A stretch of 64,000 bases of DNA from Rahnella laticis (GTDB taxonomy: Bacteria; Pseudomonadota; Gammaproteobacteria; Enterobacterales; Enterobacteriaceae), in assembly GCF_015644585.1 (NCBI RefSeq), contig NZ_JADOBI010000003.1, positions 434,001 through 498,000 of the forward strand, read 5' to 3'. Below, one piece after another: positions 27,744 to 36,409 of the stretch. Under the pieces are notes generated by a model, which saw nothing but the letters and a program-made list of their open reading frames with translations, was not told the DNA's origin and made no database searches. Position numbers and translations under genes: made by a program. How positions within the stretch are numbered: position 1 is the first letter of the stretch; each line of letters begins with the position of its first letter.

Positions 27744-28745
27744 ATGTCTGTTAAAGCGATTGCCGTAAATCCAAAAGAACCATCCCGTTTTATCGCCATC
27801 GAACTGCCACAACCTGTGCCGGGCGAAAATGACCTGCTGGTGGAAGTGAAAGCCGTTTCGATTAACCCGGTCGATACCAAAGTGCATAAAGGCGTGCAGA
27901 AAAGCGGCCTGGATGCGCCTAAAATTCTGGGCTGGGATGCCAGCGGCATTGTGAAAGCCGTGGGCAGCGCGGTGAAAAACTTCAAAGCAGGCGACGAAGT
28001 CTGGTACGCCGGGGACATCACTCGTTCCGGCAGCAACGCTTCCGAACAGCTTATTGACTCGCGTATCGTTTCCGTGAAACCGAAATCCCTGAACTGGGCG
28101 CAGGCCGCCGCAATGCCGCTGACCACGCTGACGGCCTGGGAAGCTCTGTTCGAACACCTGAAAATTCAGGAGGCTTCGGACGATAAAACGCTGCTGATTA
28201 TCGGCGGTGCCGGTGGCGTCGGTTCGCTGGCGATCCCGTTTGCTTCACTGCAAAGCAAAGTGAAAGTCATTGCGACCGCTTCGCGCCCGGAATCTGCGCA
28301 ATGGTGTCTGGATCGCGGTGCCGATCTGACCGTGAGCTACAAAGATCTGAAAGGTGAGCTGGCGAAACACGACATCAAACAGGTGGATTTCATCCTGTGC
28401 CTGAATGATACCGACGGTCACTGGGATGCGATTACCGATCTTATTGCGCCAATGGGCCACATCTGTACGATCGTTGAGAACGAACATCCGCTGGATATGA
28501 ACAAGCTGAAGCTGAAAAGCGCCGCGCTGCACTGGGAACTGATGTATACCCGCAGCATGTTCAATACGCCGGATATCGCGCAACAGGGCGAGATCCTCAA
28601 GCAAGTCGCCGCGCTGGTGGATGAAGGTAAAGTCACCACCACGCTGAGCGAAACCCTGCACGGCCTGACCGTGGAAAGCATCGAAGCGGCTCATGCGAAA
28701 GTGCTGGATGGCCACATGCAGGGCAAAGTCGTCGTCGCCTTCTGA
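27744..28745 (+). CDS. Zinc-type alcohol dehydrogenase-like / quinone oxidoreductase family protein (MDR)
   Basis: 333-residue medium-chain dehydrogenase/reductase. A GroES-like N-terminal domain (LGWDASGIVKAVGSAVKNFKAGDEVWYAGD, ~61-92) is followed by a Rossmann domain with IGGAGGVGSLAIPFASL (~154-170). I see no cluster of catalytic-zinc ligands (no GHE-type Cys/His set), so an NADPH-dependent quinone or enone reductase is more likely than a true zinc alcohol dehydrogenase. The ATG follows GGAGGAATTTTT. Expected to be controlled by the divergent LysR regulator. Confidence 0.82.
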   Translation: MSVKAIAVNPKEPSRFIAIELPQPVPGENDLLVEVKAVSINPVDTKVHKGVQKSGLDAPKILGWDASGIVKAVGSAVKNFKAGDEVWYAGDITRSGSNASEQLIDSRIVSVKPKSLNWAQAAAMPLTTLTAWEALFEHLKIQEASDDKTLLIIGGAGGVGSLAIPFASLQSKVKVIATASRPESAQWCLDRGADLTVSYKDLKGELAKHDIKQVDFILCLNDTDGHWDAITDLIAPMGHICTIVENEHPLDMNKLKLKSAALHWELMYTRSMFNTPDIAQQGEILKQVAALVDEGKVTTTLSETLHGLTVESIEAAHAKVLDGHMQGKVVVAF

Positions 28746-28763
28746 CCTCTTCTGTAAAAACAA

Positions 28764-28797
28764 AACCCCGCGATTTTCATGGCGGGGTTCTTTTTTT
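28764..28797 (+). terminator. Terminator of the oxidoreductase gene
   Basis: Stem AACCCCGC / GCGGGGTT (28764-28771, 28782-28789) followed by CTTTTTTTG. Confidence 0.9.
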
Positions 28798-28811
28798 GTC
28801 CTGCATTGTGG

Positions 28812-29669
28812 CTATTCGCCGTCATCAACCTTCTGCCATTTAGCATCCGGATCAAACGCCGTCAGCGCCCGCGCCACAGCATCAGTGTTCGCGCCTAAAT
28901 CCAGCTGATACACATCACCCTGCTGATTAATCATAAAACTGGTGATGCCGGTATGGCCGTAAACCACCGGCCATGCGATGAGCGCAAAACCCTGAGTCAT
29001 TTTTCCGTTTTCGATGTAACTGTGCGCCCCGCCGCTGGCGTTCCCGCCCTGCGCGGTAAGAATGCGGTAGTAGTAGCCGTGATAATCGGTGCCCGGCTGA
29101 TCCTGACCGAAAGCAGGCCCGAGCGGGCTTGGCGCGTCGCCTTCTTTGACCGGCCAGTACAATCCGTCGTGCTGCCCGTCAGTGCTGATAATCTTCTGAG
29201 CAAACTGCCCGGCACCCAGCTGATATTCATGCTGCGCGTCGGCGTAAGCCGAAACTGCCTGCATGGCCGACAGTTCGTTACGCCCAATGGTTCGGGTTTC
29301 AATTTCCGCCGCGCCCGCCTCCATATCGAACTCCCAGCCCTGCGCCGTGCGTTTCATCGGGATCGGCAGTTGCCAGTTTTCTTCCCCGACGTTCAGATGC
29401 GCAATGTCACCCTGCTCAACAATTTTGTGGCTGACATTCCAGTCACGCAGAAAGCGCGCCACTTCATCGGGGTCGACATCTTTTTTCGGCAGATAAACCT
29501 GCCAGTCGCTGCCGAGAATTTTCCCCAACGCCTTATCGTCATGCGCCTGCGTTGCTTTCACCAGCGCCTGCGCCGCCAGCTCCGGGCGGGAAAATGCCTG
29601 CTGCGCAAACCCCGTCAGAGGCAGGGCAAACAGGCTGGTGCAAATCACAATGTTACGTAATGTCTTCAT
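28812..29669 (-). CDS. DUF2950 family exported protein
   Basis: 285-residue protein of unknown function. The N-terminus MKTLRNIVICTSLFALPLTG followed by FAQ is a clear signal peptide, so the product is periplasmic or outer. The body has the DUF2950 features EYQLGAGQFAQKIISTDGQHDGLYW split by GP-rich turns, DQPGTDYHGYYYRILTAQG and a C-terminal FMINQQGDVYQLDLG. It lies 17 bp downstream of the DUF3300 gene on the same strand, so the two are probably one operon. Such pairing is recurrent in proteobacteria, from memory. Confidence 0.82.
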   Translation of the reverse strand: MKTLRNIVICTSLFALPLTGFAQQAFSRPELAAQALVKATQAHDDKALGKILGSDWQVYLPKKDVDPDEVARFLRDWNVSHKIVEQGDIAHLNVGEENWQLPIPMKRTAQGWEFDMEAGAAEIETRTIGRNELSAMQAVSAYADAQHEYQLGAGQFAQKIISTDGQHDGLYWPVKEGDAPSPLGPAFGQDQPGTDYHGYYYRILTAQGGNASGGAHSYIENGKMTQGFALIAWPVVYGHTGITSFMINQQGDVYQLDLGANTDAVARALTAFDPDAKWQKVDDGE

Positions 29670-29686
29670 GACTTTTCCTCGTAAGC

Positions 29687-31270
29687 CTAGCGGCGGTGGA
29701 AATGAACCGGTTCCGCGTTCGCCGGGCGTGCGTGCTGGAAGTTTTGCATCTGCTGGCGGCTCTGATTACCGCGCGCCTGCTGCTGTTGCCATGACGGCGC
29801 GCGGCTCGAATTTCCGCTGAATGCCGTGCTGCGCGGCATGTTGCCGGACTGATGGAAATTCTGCCTTTGCTGCTGATTTCCGCCGCGCAGGGCGTTCTGG
29901 TTGCCGTTTTGCTGACGGTTTAACGCCTGATGTTGCTGCGACAACGGACGACCGGACGCCTGATGATTATTCAAATTCGCAGCGGCCCGGCTGGCAGAAG
30001 CCGCACCCGCCGCGGAATGCGTTGCACCCGACAAATTGCCCTCATGGCGATTCATCACCGAAGCGGCCTGCTGACGTCGCTGATCCATCGTCTGCCCGCT
30101 CAGGTTATTTTGTACGCCTGGGTTGCCGTCAAAACCCCGATAATTATTACGTTGCGCCACATTGTTCAGCGCCTGATTTTGCGTCGCTCCGTTCAGGTAC
30201 GCCCGGTTATTCGGGACACCCGCGTTGAAAGCCGGATTATGCTGCCAGCCCTGTGTCGCCGCTGAACCTGAATGGTTAACCGCATTGTTGTTATTACCTG
30301 ATATACGGTTGTAATTATTGACGTTTACGTTGACGTAATTGTTGGACGAACCGCCGTGATGGCCGTCATCGTGATGATCGTCATGGTGGTCGTAATCGTC
30401 GTGATGATGATCATCATCCCAGTCGATATTGCCGAAAATCGCGTAGGTTGCCGCGACGCCAACGCCAAAACCGATGCCTGACGCCACGCCGTTCACAAAC
30501 TGCTGACCCGGAGGCGGTGGCAGATAAACCGGCGGATAAGCCGGTGTCGGCCATGCGCCATAAACCACATTCGGGTTATAGCTCGGCACGTAAACCACCT
30601 GCGGATCGGCGGATTCAATAATGATGGTCTGCTGCGCGGGCTGAGCATTGACCACGGTGGTGCTGCTTTGCGCCGCCGGTTTTACCGTGACTTTCTGCTG
30701 CGGCGTACTTTTCAGCGCCCCGCTCTTTTGCGCGACCTGACGGAATTTCTGCACCGTGTCCATCACATCTCCGGGTTGCGCCAGAAACGCGTCCCCCAGA
30801 TTTTGTACCCATACCGGATCTTCGCCCATCAGCGCCAGTAACTGCGGAAACGCCACCAGAGATTTCACGCTCGGATCCCAGGGCTCATTCGCCACGGCTT
30901 TCACGGCAGGATCCCCCTGACTTTGCGGATGATCACGCGACCATTGCACAGCCTGAATGACGTTGGTCGGATACGTAGATGCCATCAGAACCTGAGAAAG
31001 CAGGCTGTCAGGATAAAGCGCCACGGGCGCAACCCACTGATCGAGCTGAGCTTGTGTAAAAGCCGGAGGTGTAACGGGAGTGGCAGGCGGAGGAACGGCA
31101 ACTACAGGTGCCGCAACGGGCGCGGGGGGTGCAGGTGGTGCGGTCTGAACGGTGGTTTCGGCCTGACTGCGCACCGGAAACCAGCCTTGCATAAACATCA
31201 CGCTGGCAAGAGCAAAAGCCCCTGCGCTGCACACGACTGCGATACCCCAGGGTTTGAATGACAAATTCAT
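29687..31270 (-). CDS. DUF3300 family protein with low-complexity C-terminus (YacH-like)
   Basis: 527-residue envelope protein. Residues 1-30 form a signal or anchor sequence (MNLSFKPWGIAVVCSAGAFA), followed by an Ala/Pro-rich linker, the DUF3300 domain (FTQAQLDQWVAPVALYPDSL onward, about 75-230), a Tyr/Pro-rich segment (VYVPSYNPNVVYGAWPTPAY), a glycine-rich hydrophobic stretch, an Asp/His run at about 281-305 (DWDDDHHHDDYDHHDDHHDD), and about 220 residues rich in Asn, Gln, Ala and Arg. E. coli YacH belongs to the same family. The His/Asp run could bind metal. Start at 31270 follows AAGGTGATCCGA. Function unknown. Confidence 0.8.
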   Translation of the reverse strand: MNLSFKPWGIAVVCSAGAFALASVMFMQGWFPVRSQAETTVQTAPPAPPAPVAAPVVAVPPPATPVTPPAFTQAQLDQWVAPVALYPDSLLSQVLMASTYPTNVIQAVQWSRDHPQSQGDPAVKAVANEPWDPSVKSLVAFPQLLALMGEDPVWVQNLGDAFLAQPGDVMDTVQKFRQVAQKSGALKSTPQQKVTVKPAAQSSTTVVNAQPAQQTIIIESADPQVVYVPSYNPNVVYGAWPTPAYPPVYLPPPPGQQFVNGVASGIGFGVGVAATYAIFGNIDWDDDHHHDDYDHHDDHHDDGHHGGSSNNYVNVNVNNYNRISGNNNNAVNHSGSAATQGWQHNPAFNAGVPNNRAYLNGATQNQALNNVAQRNNYRGFDGNPGVQNNLSGQTMDQRRQQAASVMNRHEGNLSGATHSAAGAASASRAAANLNNHQASGRPLSQQHQALNRQQNGNQNALRGGNQQQRQNFHQSGNMPRSTAFSGNSSRAPSWQQQQARGNQSRQQMQNFQHARPANAEPVHFHRR

Positions 31271-31657
31271 TCGGATCACCTTAAAAAGCCTCAGCCGGAA
31301 TGAGAGGCACAATGAATGAGTATAATCGGACAAATAAAACTCAACGGACGCCACTCTATTTTTATTTCGCAAATGAGATTTACGCATAAAATGCGCAATA
31401 AAAACCCGGCCAAAACTGAGCATGCCAATGCATTGATACAAAAACGTTTTTTAATTCAAGCTGTTACAAGCTGAATTAATTAAAAAGCGAACCCCCTGCA
31501 ATCAGATGAATTCATTAATAATTATATAAAATACAAAAATGAAAACCATTCACGTCGTGAATAATTAAAAGGAACTGGCCGTTGAAGGGTAAAAATAGCA
31601 GGCATAAAAAAGCGCCTGTTGCGTAAAACAGGCGCCTGAGTTTTTCGGGAAAACAGG
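31271..31657. other. Upstream region of the DUF3300-DUF2950 operon and end of nadR
   Basis: About 390 bp, AT-rich, containing the presumed operon promoter and, at its right end, the nadR terminator. No gene recognised. Confidence 0.6.
31603..31635 (-). terminator. Terminator of nadR
   Basis: Stem GCGCCTGTT / AACAGGCGC (31612-31620, 31627-31635); on the minus strand it is followed by TTTTTTATG. Confidence 0.88.
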
Positions 31658-32917
31658 TCAGTTCACGTTGGGATCGTTCAACCGGCTGGTATCGGCAGCC
31701 AGCATGTTTTTCACCAAACCCACGCACTCGAGAAAACGCTGATCGTAATCTGAAGATTCAACGTGAACGTAATCCACATTGTTCTGTTTCAGCATATCGA
31801 TAAGCAGGTTCTGGAATGACATGCGGTCGGTTGTACTTCCCAGACTGCGCAGGCCATCAGCCACCCACGGCGTGTTATTTTCCAGCAAGATCACCAGATC
31901 GAATTTGTATTCGTCCATCAGAGCCTGAACAAACGGATGCTCACGCCCTTCGTACTTTTTACAAAACGCCTGCGTCGTCAGAAAATCGGTATCTATAAAC
32001 GCCACTTTATTGGCATATTTCACTGCAAAATCAATATATTGCGCCTGCCCGAGCGCGATTTTATCGTAGTCGGAATATTGCAGCGCCATTTCATCGCCAC
32101 CGAGGTGCGAGAAGACGTAATCGCGGCCATATTCCCAGGCGCTGGTGGTGTTGAAAATGTTGGCTAATTTATTGACCAGTGTCGATTTCCCGCTGGATTC
32201 GCCGCCCAGAATCGCCACGGTGCGCACGAAGAACGGCTTCACCTCCGTTGGAATATAATCCCAGTAACGGAATGGATCCTGACGTATCTGACGGCCGCTG
32301 ATATTCATAAAGGAGCGTTTCGGGTCGATCAGCACCGTTTCAATCCCGAGATGTTCGCGGTACTGCGGCGCGTCGCCTTCTTCGCTCGAATAAATGGTAT
32401 TCGGCTCGATGCCTTTCTGGCTCATGAACTCTTTAATGCCGCGTCCCCAGACATCCCAGCCGTGCGGATACGGCTCCATCCCTTCTTCATTGAAAGCATG
32501 GATACGGATGTTTTTCTGGTATTTGAACGTCTGCAATAACCAGCGCAGACGGTCGCTGACCGTCGGCTGCTGGGACATAGAGCTGTTTTCGAATAACTCG
32601 CGGTCACGCGGTTCGTCATAGCCCATGATGATATGGAGTTCATCGACCTGACTACAGGCGCGCTGAATCAGATAAATATGGCCGGTGTGCAGCGGATAAA
32701 ACTTACCAAACACCACGCCGATATTCTTTTCGCGGCGGGGAAACTCAAGATCAAGGAAGCGATGCAGCGCCTCCAGCTTTTGAGCGCTGGGGCTTTTTAT
32801 CTTTGCATTCAACAACTGGCTGAGATAACCCTTGGTCATCCCGCTGGCCTCGGCCACCTGTTGCAGCGTGCGTCCCTGTTGTTTAATCGCGGTTTTTAGA
32901 TAGTCGAACTGTGACAT
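31658..32917 (-). CDS. nadR: Trifunctional NAD regulator/NMN adenylyltransferase/ribosylnicotinamide kinase
   Basis: 419 residues (E. coli 410). Domains in order: N-terminal XRE helix-turn-helix (LQQVAEASGMTKGYLSQLLN, ~18-37), NMN adenylyltransferase-like domain with GKFYPLHTGHIYLIQRA (~71-87), and a C-terminal ribosylnicotinamide kinase with P-loop GGESSGKSTLVNKL (~240). It represses NAD biosynthesis and salvage genes when NAD is abundant and phosphorylates nicotinamide riboside. It follows radA and serB on the same strand; 85 bp separate it from radA. Confidence 0.96.
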   Translation of the reverse strand: MSQFDYLKTAIKQQGRTLQQVAEASGMTKGYLSQLLNAKIKSPSAQKLEALHRFLDLEFPRREKNIGVVFGKFYPLHTGHIYLIQRACSQVDELHIIMGYDEPRDRELFENSSMSQQPTVSDRLRWLLQTFKYQKNIRIHAFNEEGMEPYPHGWDVWGRGIKEFMSQKGIEPNTIYSSEEGDAPQYREHLGIETVLIDPKRSFMNISGRQIRQDPFRYWDYIPTEVKPFFVRTVAILGGESSGKSTLVNKLANIFNTTSAWEYGRDYVFSHLGGDEMALQYSDYDKIALGQAQYIDFAVKYANKVAFIDTDFLTTQAFCKKYEGREHPFVQALMDEYKFDLVILLENNTPWVADGLRSLGSTTDRMSFQNLLIDMLKQNNVDYVHVESSDYDQRFLECVGLVKNMLAADTSRLNDPNVN

Positions 32918-33002
32918 GCCTTGTCCCCAGGTTTGCTGTACTAAACAAAATAGCTAAACCCAAAATAGCACAAAGGCAGGCTTAATTGACACCAGACAAC
33001 CG

Positions 33003-34385
33003 TTACAAATCGTCGAGGATCGCCAGTGCATCTGCCAGTTTTTTGACACCAAACACCTGCATTCCGGTAGGGACTTTTTTCGGCACATTGGCGTGCGGCA
33101 CGATGGCGCGTTTAAAGCCGTGTTTCGCCGCTTCGGTGATACGTTCCTGACCGCTGGGTACCGGGCGGATTTCCCCCGCCAGCCCCACTTCGCCAAACAC
33201 AACCAAATCTTGTGGCAGAGGACGGTCGCGCAGGCTGGACACCAGCGACAGCAGCAGCGCGAGATCCGCACTGGTTTCCGTGACTTTCACGCCACCCACG
33301 ACGTTAACGAATACGTCCTGATCCGCCATCTGCAAACCACCATGACGGTGCAGAACCGCCAGCAGGATCGCCAGCCGGTTTTGCTCAAGCCCGACGGCCA
33401 CACGACGCGGATTTCCCATCATTGAGTGATCAACCAGCGCCTGTACTTCAACCAGCAATGGCCGCGTCCCTTCCCACAGCACCATCACCGAACTGCCAGA
33501 CGTAATTTCATCGCCGCGGCTCAGGAAAATGGCCGAGGGATTACTGACTTCGCGCAGCCCTTGTTCGGTCATGGCGAATACGCCCAGTTCATTCACTGCG
33601 CCGAAGCGGTTTTTATGGCTGCGTAAGGTACGGAAACGGGAGTCGGCATCGCCGTCGAGCAGAACGGAACAGTCGATGCAGTGTTCGAGCACTTTCGGCC
33701 CGGCCAGCGATCCGTCTTTAGTGACGTGGCCGACCATCACAATCGCCACACCGCGCGTTTTCGCAAAACGGGTGAGATAGGCGGCGGTTTCGCGCACCTG
33801 TGCGACCGTGCCCGGCGATGACTGAATGTCCGCCATGTGCATCACCTGAATGGAGTCGATCACCATCAGTTTCGGCTGTTCTTTGTCGGCAATTTCGCAA
33901 ATCTGTTCAATGCTGGTTTCCGACAACATGTTCATGTTCGACGTCGGTAAACCCAGACGGTGCGCGCGCATCGCCACCTGTTGCAGTGATTCTTCGCCGG
34001 TGACGTACAGGGTTTTCATGTTTTCGCTGAGGTGACACAAAATTTGCAGCAACAGCGTACTTTTGCCCGCGCCCGGATTACCGCCGATAAGAATCGCACT
34101 GCCGGGCACCACGCCGCCGCCCAGTACCCGGTCAAATTCCTTGAAACCGGTGCTGAAACGCGGAAGTTCATCGAGGCTGATATCAGAGAGTTTTTGTACA
34201 CGGCTGACGCCCGCATCACCCGCGTAACCGGTCAGACGCTCGTTACGCGCCACAGTCGGGGAAGCCGCTAAACGGATTTCAGTAATGCTGTTCCAGGCCT
34301 GACACGCACTGCACTGCCCCTGCCAGCGCGGATAATCTGCGCCACATTCATTACACACAAATGCACGTTTTGCTGCTTTCGCCAC
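33003..34385 (-). CDS. radA: DNA repair protein RadA
   Basis: RecA-related, DnaB-type helicase that drives branch migration in recombinational repair. The 460 residues match E. coli. An N-terminal C4 zinc finger (CNECGADYPRWQGQCSACQAW, residues 11-31, split over Cys pairs), Walker A GGNPGAGKSTLLLQ (~96), the RadA signature KNRFGAVNELGVF (~255) and a C-terminal Lon-protease-like domain are present. Twenty bp downstream of serB. Confidence 0.97.
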   Translation of the reverse strand: MAKAAKRAFVCNECGADYPRWQGQCSACQAWNSITEIRLAASPTVARNERLTGYAGDAGVSRVQKLSDISLDELPRFSTGFKEFDRVLGGGVVPGSAILIGGNPGAGKSTLLLQILCHLSENMKTLYVTGEESLQQVAMRAHRLGLPTSNMNMLSETSIEQICEIADKEQPKLMVIDSIQVMHMADIQSSPGTVAQVRETAAYLTRFAKTRGVAIVMVGHVTKDGSLAGPKVLEHCIDCSVLLDGDADSRFRTLRSHKNRFGAVNELGVFAMTEQGLREVSNPSAIFLSRGDEITSGSSVMVLWEGTRPLLVEVQALVDHSMMGNPRRVAVGLEQNRLAILLAVLHRHGGLQMADQDVFVNVVGGVKVTETSADLALLLSLVSSLRDRPLPQDLVVFGEVGLAGEIRPVPSGQERITEAAKHGFKRAIVPHANVPKKVPTGMQVFGVKKLADALAILDDL

Positions 34386-34405
34386 AACTTACCTCTTTAT
34401 TTTTA

Positions 34406-35371
34406 TTAAGACTGACTACCGCTGAGAATACACAGCACCCCTAAAAGATCAGCATGACGGATGCAAACGGCAGCCTGTTCATACACTTTCGGTTTCGCGT
34501 GATAAGCAATGCCCATCCCCGCAACGGCCATCATTTTGAGATCATTGGCGCCATCGCCGATTGCGATAGTTTGCTCCTGAGAAATGCCCAGTTTTTCCGC
34601 CAGTTTTAGCAGCGTATCGGCTTTGTATTGGGCATCAACAATTGGCCCGATCACGCGTCCGGTCAGCTTACCGTCGCGGACTTCCAGCTCATTCGCCGCC
34701 ACGTCGACCAGATTCAGCTGATCACGCAGATATTCGGCGTAATACGTGAAACCCCCTGACGCAATCGCCACGTGCCAGCCCGCTTCCTGCAAGCGCTGAA
34801 CCATCACGGTCAGGCCCGGCATCAGTGGTAATGTCTGACGCACCTGCTCAAGGATCCCGGCATCGGCATCTTTGAGCGTCGCAACGCGCTGACGCAGGCT
34901 GGCGGAGAAATCCAGCTCACCGCGCATCGCACGTTCGGTGACTTCAGCCACCTGCACACCCACGCCCGCCAGTTTGGCAATTTCGTCGATGCATTCAATC
35001 TCAATCGCGGTAGAATCCATGTCCATAACCAGCAGGCCAGGCGTTCGCAGGTAAGGCACTTTACCCAACTGGGCGACATCGAATTCAAAAGATTCGGCCA
35101 GAACTTGTGCGTCGGAGGTCAGTGAACCCGCCAGACGAACAACCTGATAACCTTCTACTGCCCATGCACTGACAATCACCAGAGCACGGCCTAAGCGGCG
35201 CTGGAAAAGCGTAATGCTCGTTTTATCCAGTTTTCTACCATAGAGCAGCCATCCGGTGTGTCCCGCCCGGTAATCGAGTGGCATGACTTCATCACCGCTC
35301 AGTGAAAGGGGAAGTCCCGGCCATTGATGGATCTCCGCAGGAAGATCGCAATAGGTCAGACTGTTTGGCAT
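34406..35371 (-). CDS. serB: Phosphoserine phosphatase
   Basis: HAD-family phosphatase giving L-serine from phosphoserine. 321 residues (E. coli 322). Catalytic motif I is LLVMDMDSTAIEIE (D in DMDST, ~109-113), motif II SGGFTYYAE, motif III GDGANDLKMM. First gene of serB-radA-nadR; an ERIC element lies just upstream in the divergent space with smp. Confidence 0.97.
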   Translation of the reverse strand: MPNSLTYCDLPAEIHQWPGLPLSLSGDEVMPLDYRAGHTGWLLYGRKLDKTSITLFQRRLGRALVIVSAWAVEGYQVVRLAGSLTSDAQVLAESFEFDVAQLGKVPYLRTPGLLVMDMDSTAIEIECIDEIAKLAGVGVQVAEVTERAMRGELDFSASLRQRVATLKDADAGILEQVRQTLPLMPGLTVMVQRLQEAGWHVAIASGGFTYYAEYLRDQLNLVDVAANELEVRDGKLTGRVIGPIVDAQYKADTLLKLAEKLGISQEQTIAIGDGANDLKMMAVAGMGIAYHAKPKVYEQAAVCIRHADLLGVLCILSGSQS

Positions 35372-35420
35372 GATGGCTCCTGTAGGGCTTTATGGCAGTA
35401 GGAAAATATTAATGACACGA

Positions 35421-35546
35421 TATACCCAAAATCATTCGAGTTGCATCAAGGCGGCAACTGAATGAACCCCTGGAGCTGACACAAGTCAGTGACCGGGGTG
35501 AATGAAGGCAGCCAACGCAGAGGCAGCTTGAAGGATGCCGGGTAAA
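35421..35546 (+). repeat. ERIC element between serB and smp
   Basis: A 126-bp repeat bounded by TATACCC and GGGTAAA, with the diagnostic central parts CCCTGGAGCT, AGTCAGTGACCGGGGTGAAT and GCCAACGCAGAGGCAGCTTG. It is an enterobacterial repetitive intergenic consensus element lying between the divergent starts of serB and smp. A second copy is at 38691-38817. Confidence 0.92.
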
Positions 35547-35619
35547 ACGAGGCATCAAGCTACCCTATCGCCACCGCTTCTGGCAACATTAAAGTCATCG
35601 AAAATCGCAAGGAAACAGA

Positions 35620-36408
35620 ATGGCCAAGGCCAAACTTAAATTTCGCCTGCACCGCGCTGCTATCGTACTGATAAGCCTGGCGTTATTAGTCATTCTGATG
35701 CAAGGCGCATCCTATTTCAGCCTGGGACATCAACTGGCGCGTTCCACGCAGGTGGAGCAACTTGCCCAGACACTCGCGAAGCAGGTGGCATTTTCACTCG
35801 CGCCACTGATGGACAGCGACAATGATGGCGCTGATATCGCGCAAATTTCCACTATTTTGAGTCAGCTTACCGATGGCAGTCGCATTCTTGATGCCAGCGT
35901 TTATGAATCCGACGGCTCTCTGGTGGCCCATGCGGGCGAGCAGGTGCCGGTTCGCGACCGGTTATCGCTGGACGGCAAACGTGCGGGCAGCTACTTCAAT
36001 CATCAGATTGTGGTGCCGATAGAAGATAAAAATGGTCCGAGCGGATTTTTGCGCATCACGCTCGATACGCATGTTCTGGCAACGGAATCCAAGCAGGTCG
36101 ATAACACCACCAATCTGCTGCGTCTGATGATGCTTGCGGCATTGGGTGTGGGTATCATTCTGGCACGTACGTTGTTGCAGGGTCGCCGTTCGCGCTGGCA
36201 GCAATCGCCGTTCCTGCTGACCGCCAGTAAACCGGTGAAAGAAGACGACGAGCAGGAAGAAGAAACGGACGAATTCGGCCCGCCGCCGGTACTGAATATT
36301 CCTGAACCGGAAGCCGAAGTCGCCGAGGCAAAACCGGCAACGGAAGCACAAACCAAAGAAGCGGCTCAGGCCGCCTACCGCAGCCTGAAACGCAGCCGAC
36401 CTAAATGA
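35620..36408 (+). CDS. smp: Membrane protein Smp (YtjB)
   Basis: 262-residue membrane protein divergent from serB as in E. coli. One hydrophobic segment at about 14-34 (AAIVLISLALLVILMQGASY) and another near 167-182 frame a periplasmic sensor-like domain (VYESDGSLVAHAGEQVPVRD). The C-terminal 65 residues are acidic and Ala/Pro-rich (EDDEQEEETDEFGPPP). E. coli Smp is about 214 residues, so this tail is longer. Function unknown. Confidence 0.85.
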   Translation: MAKAKLKFRLHRAAIVLISLALLVILMQGASYFSLGHQLARSTQVEQLAQTLAKQVAFSLAPLMDSDNDGADIAQISTILSQLTDGSRILDASVYESDGSLVAHAGEQVPVRDRLSLDGKRAGSYFNHQIVVPIEDKNGPSGFLRITLDTHVLATESKQVDNTTNLLRLMMLAALGVGIILARTLLQGRRSRWQQSPFLLTASKPVKEDDEQEEETDEFGPPPVLNIPEPEAEVAEAKPATEAQTKEAAQAAYRSLKRSRPK

Positions 36409-36409
36409 T

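Noticed and set aside
32918-33002. NadR-box-like TGTTTA half-site before nadR
   Set aside because: Only one half matches TGTTTA-N6-TAAACA well, and nadR is not known to be autoregulated in E. coli.
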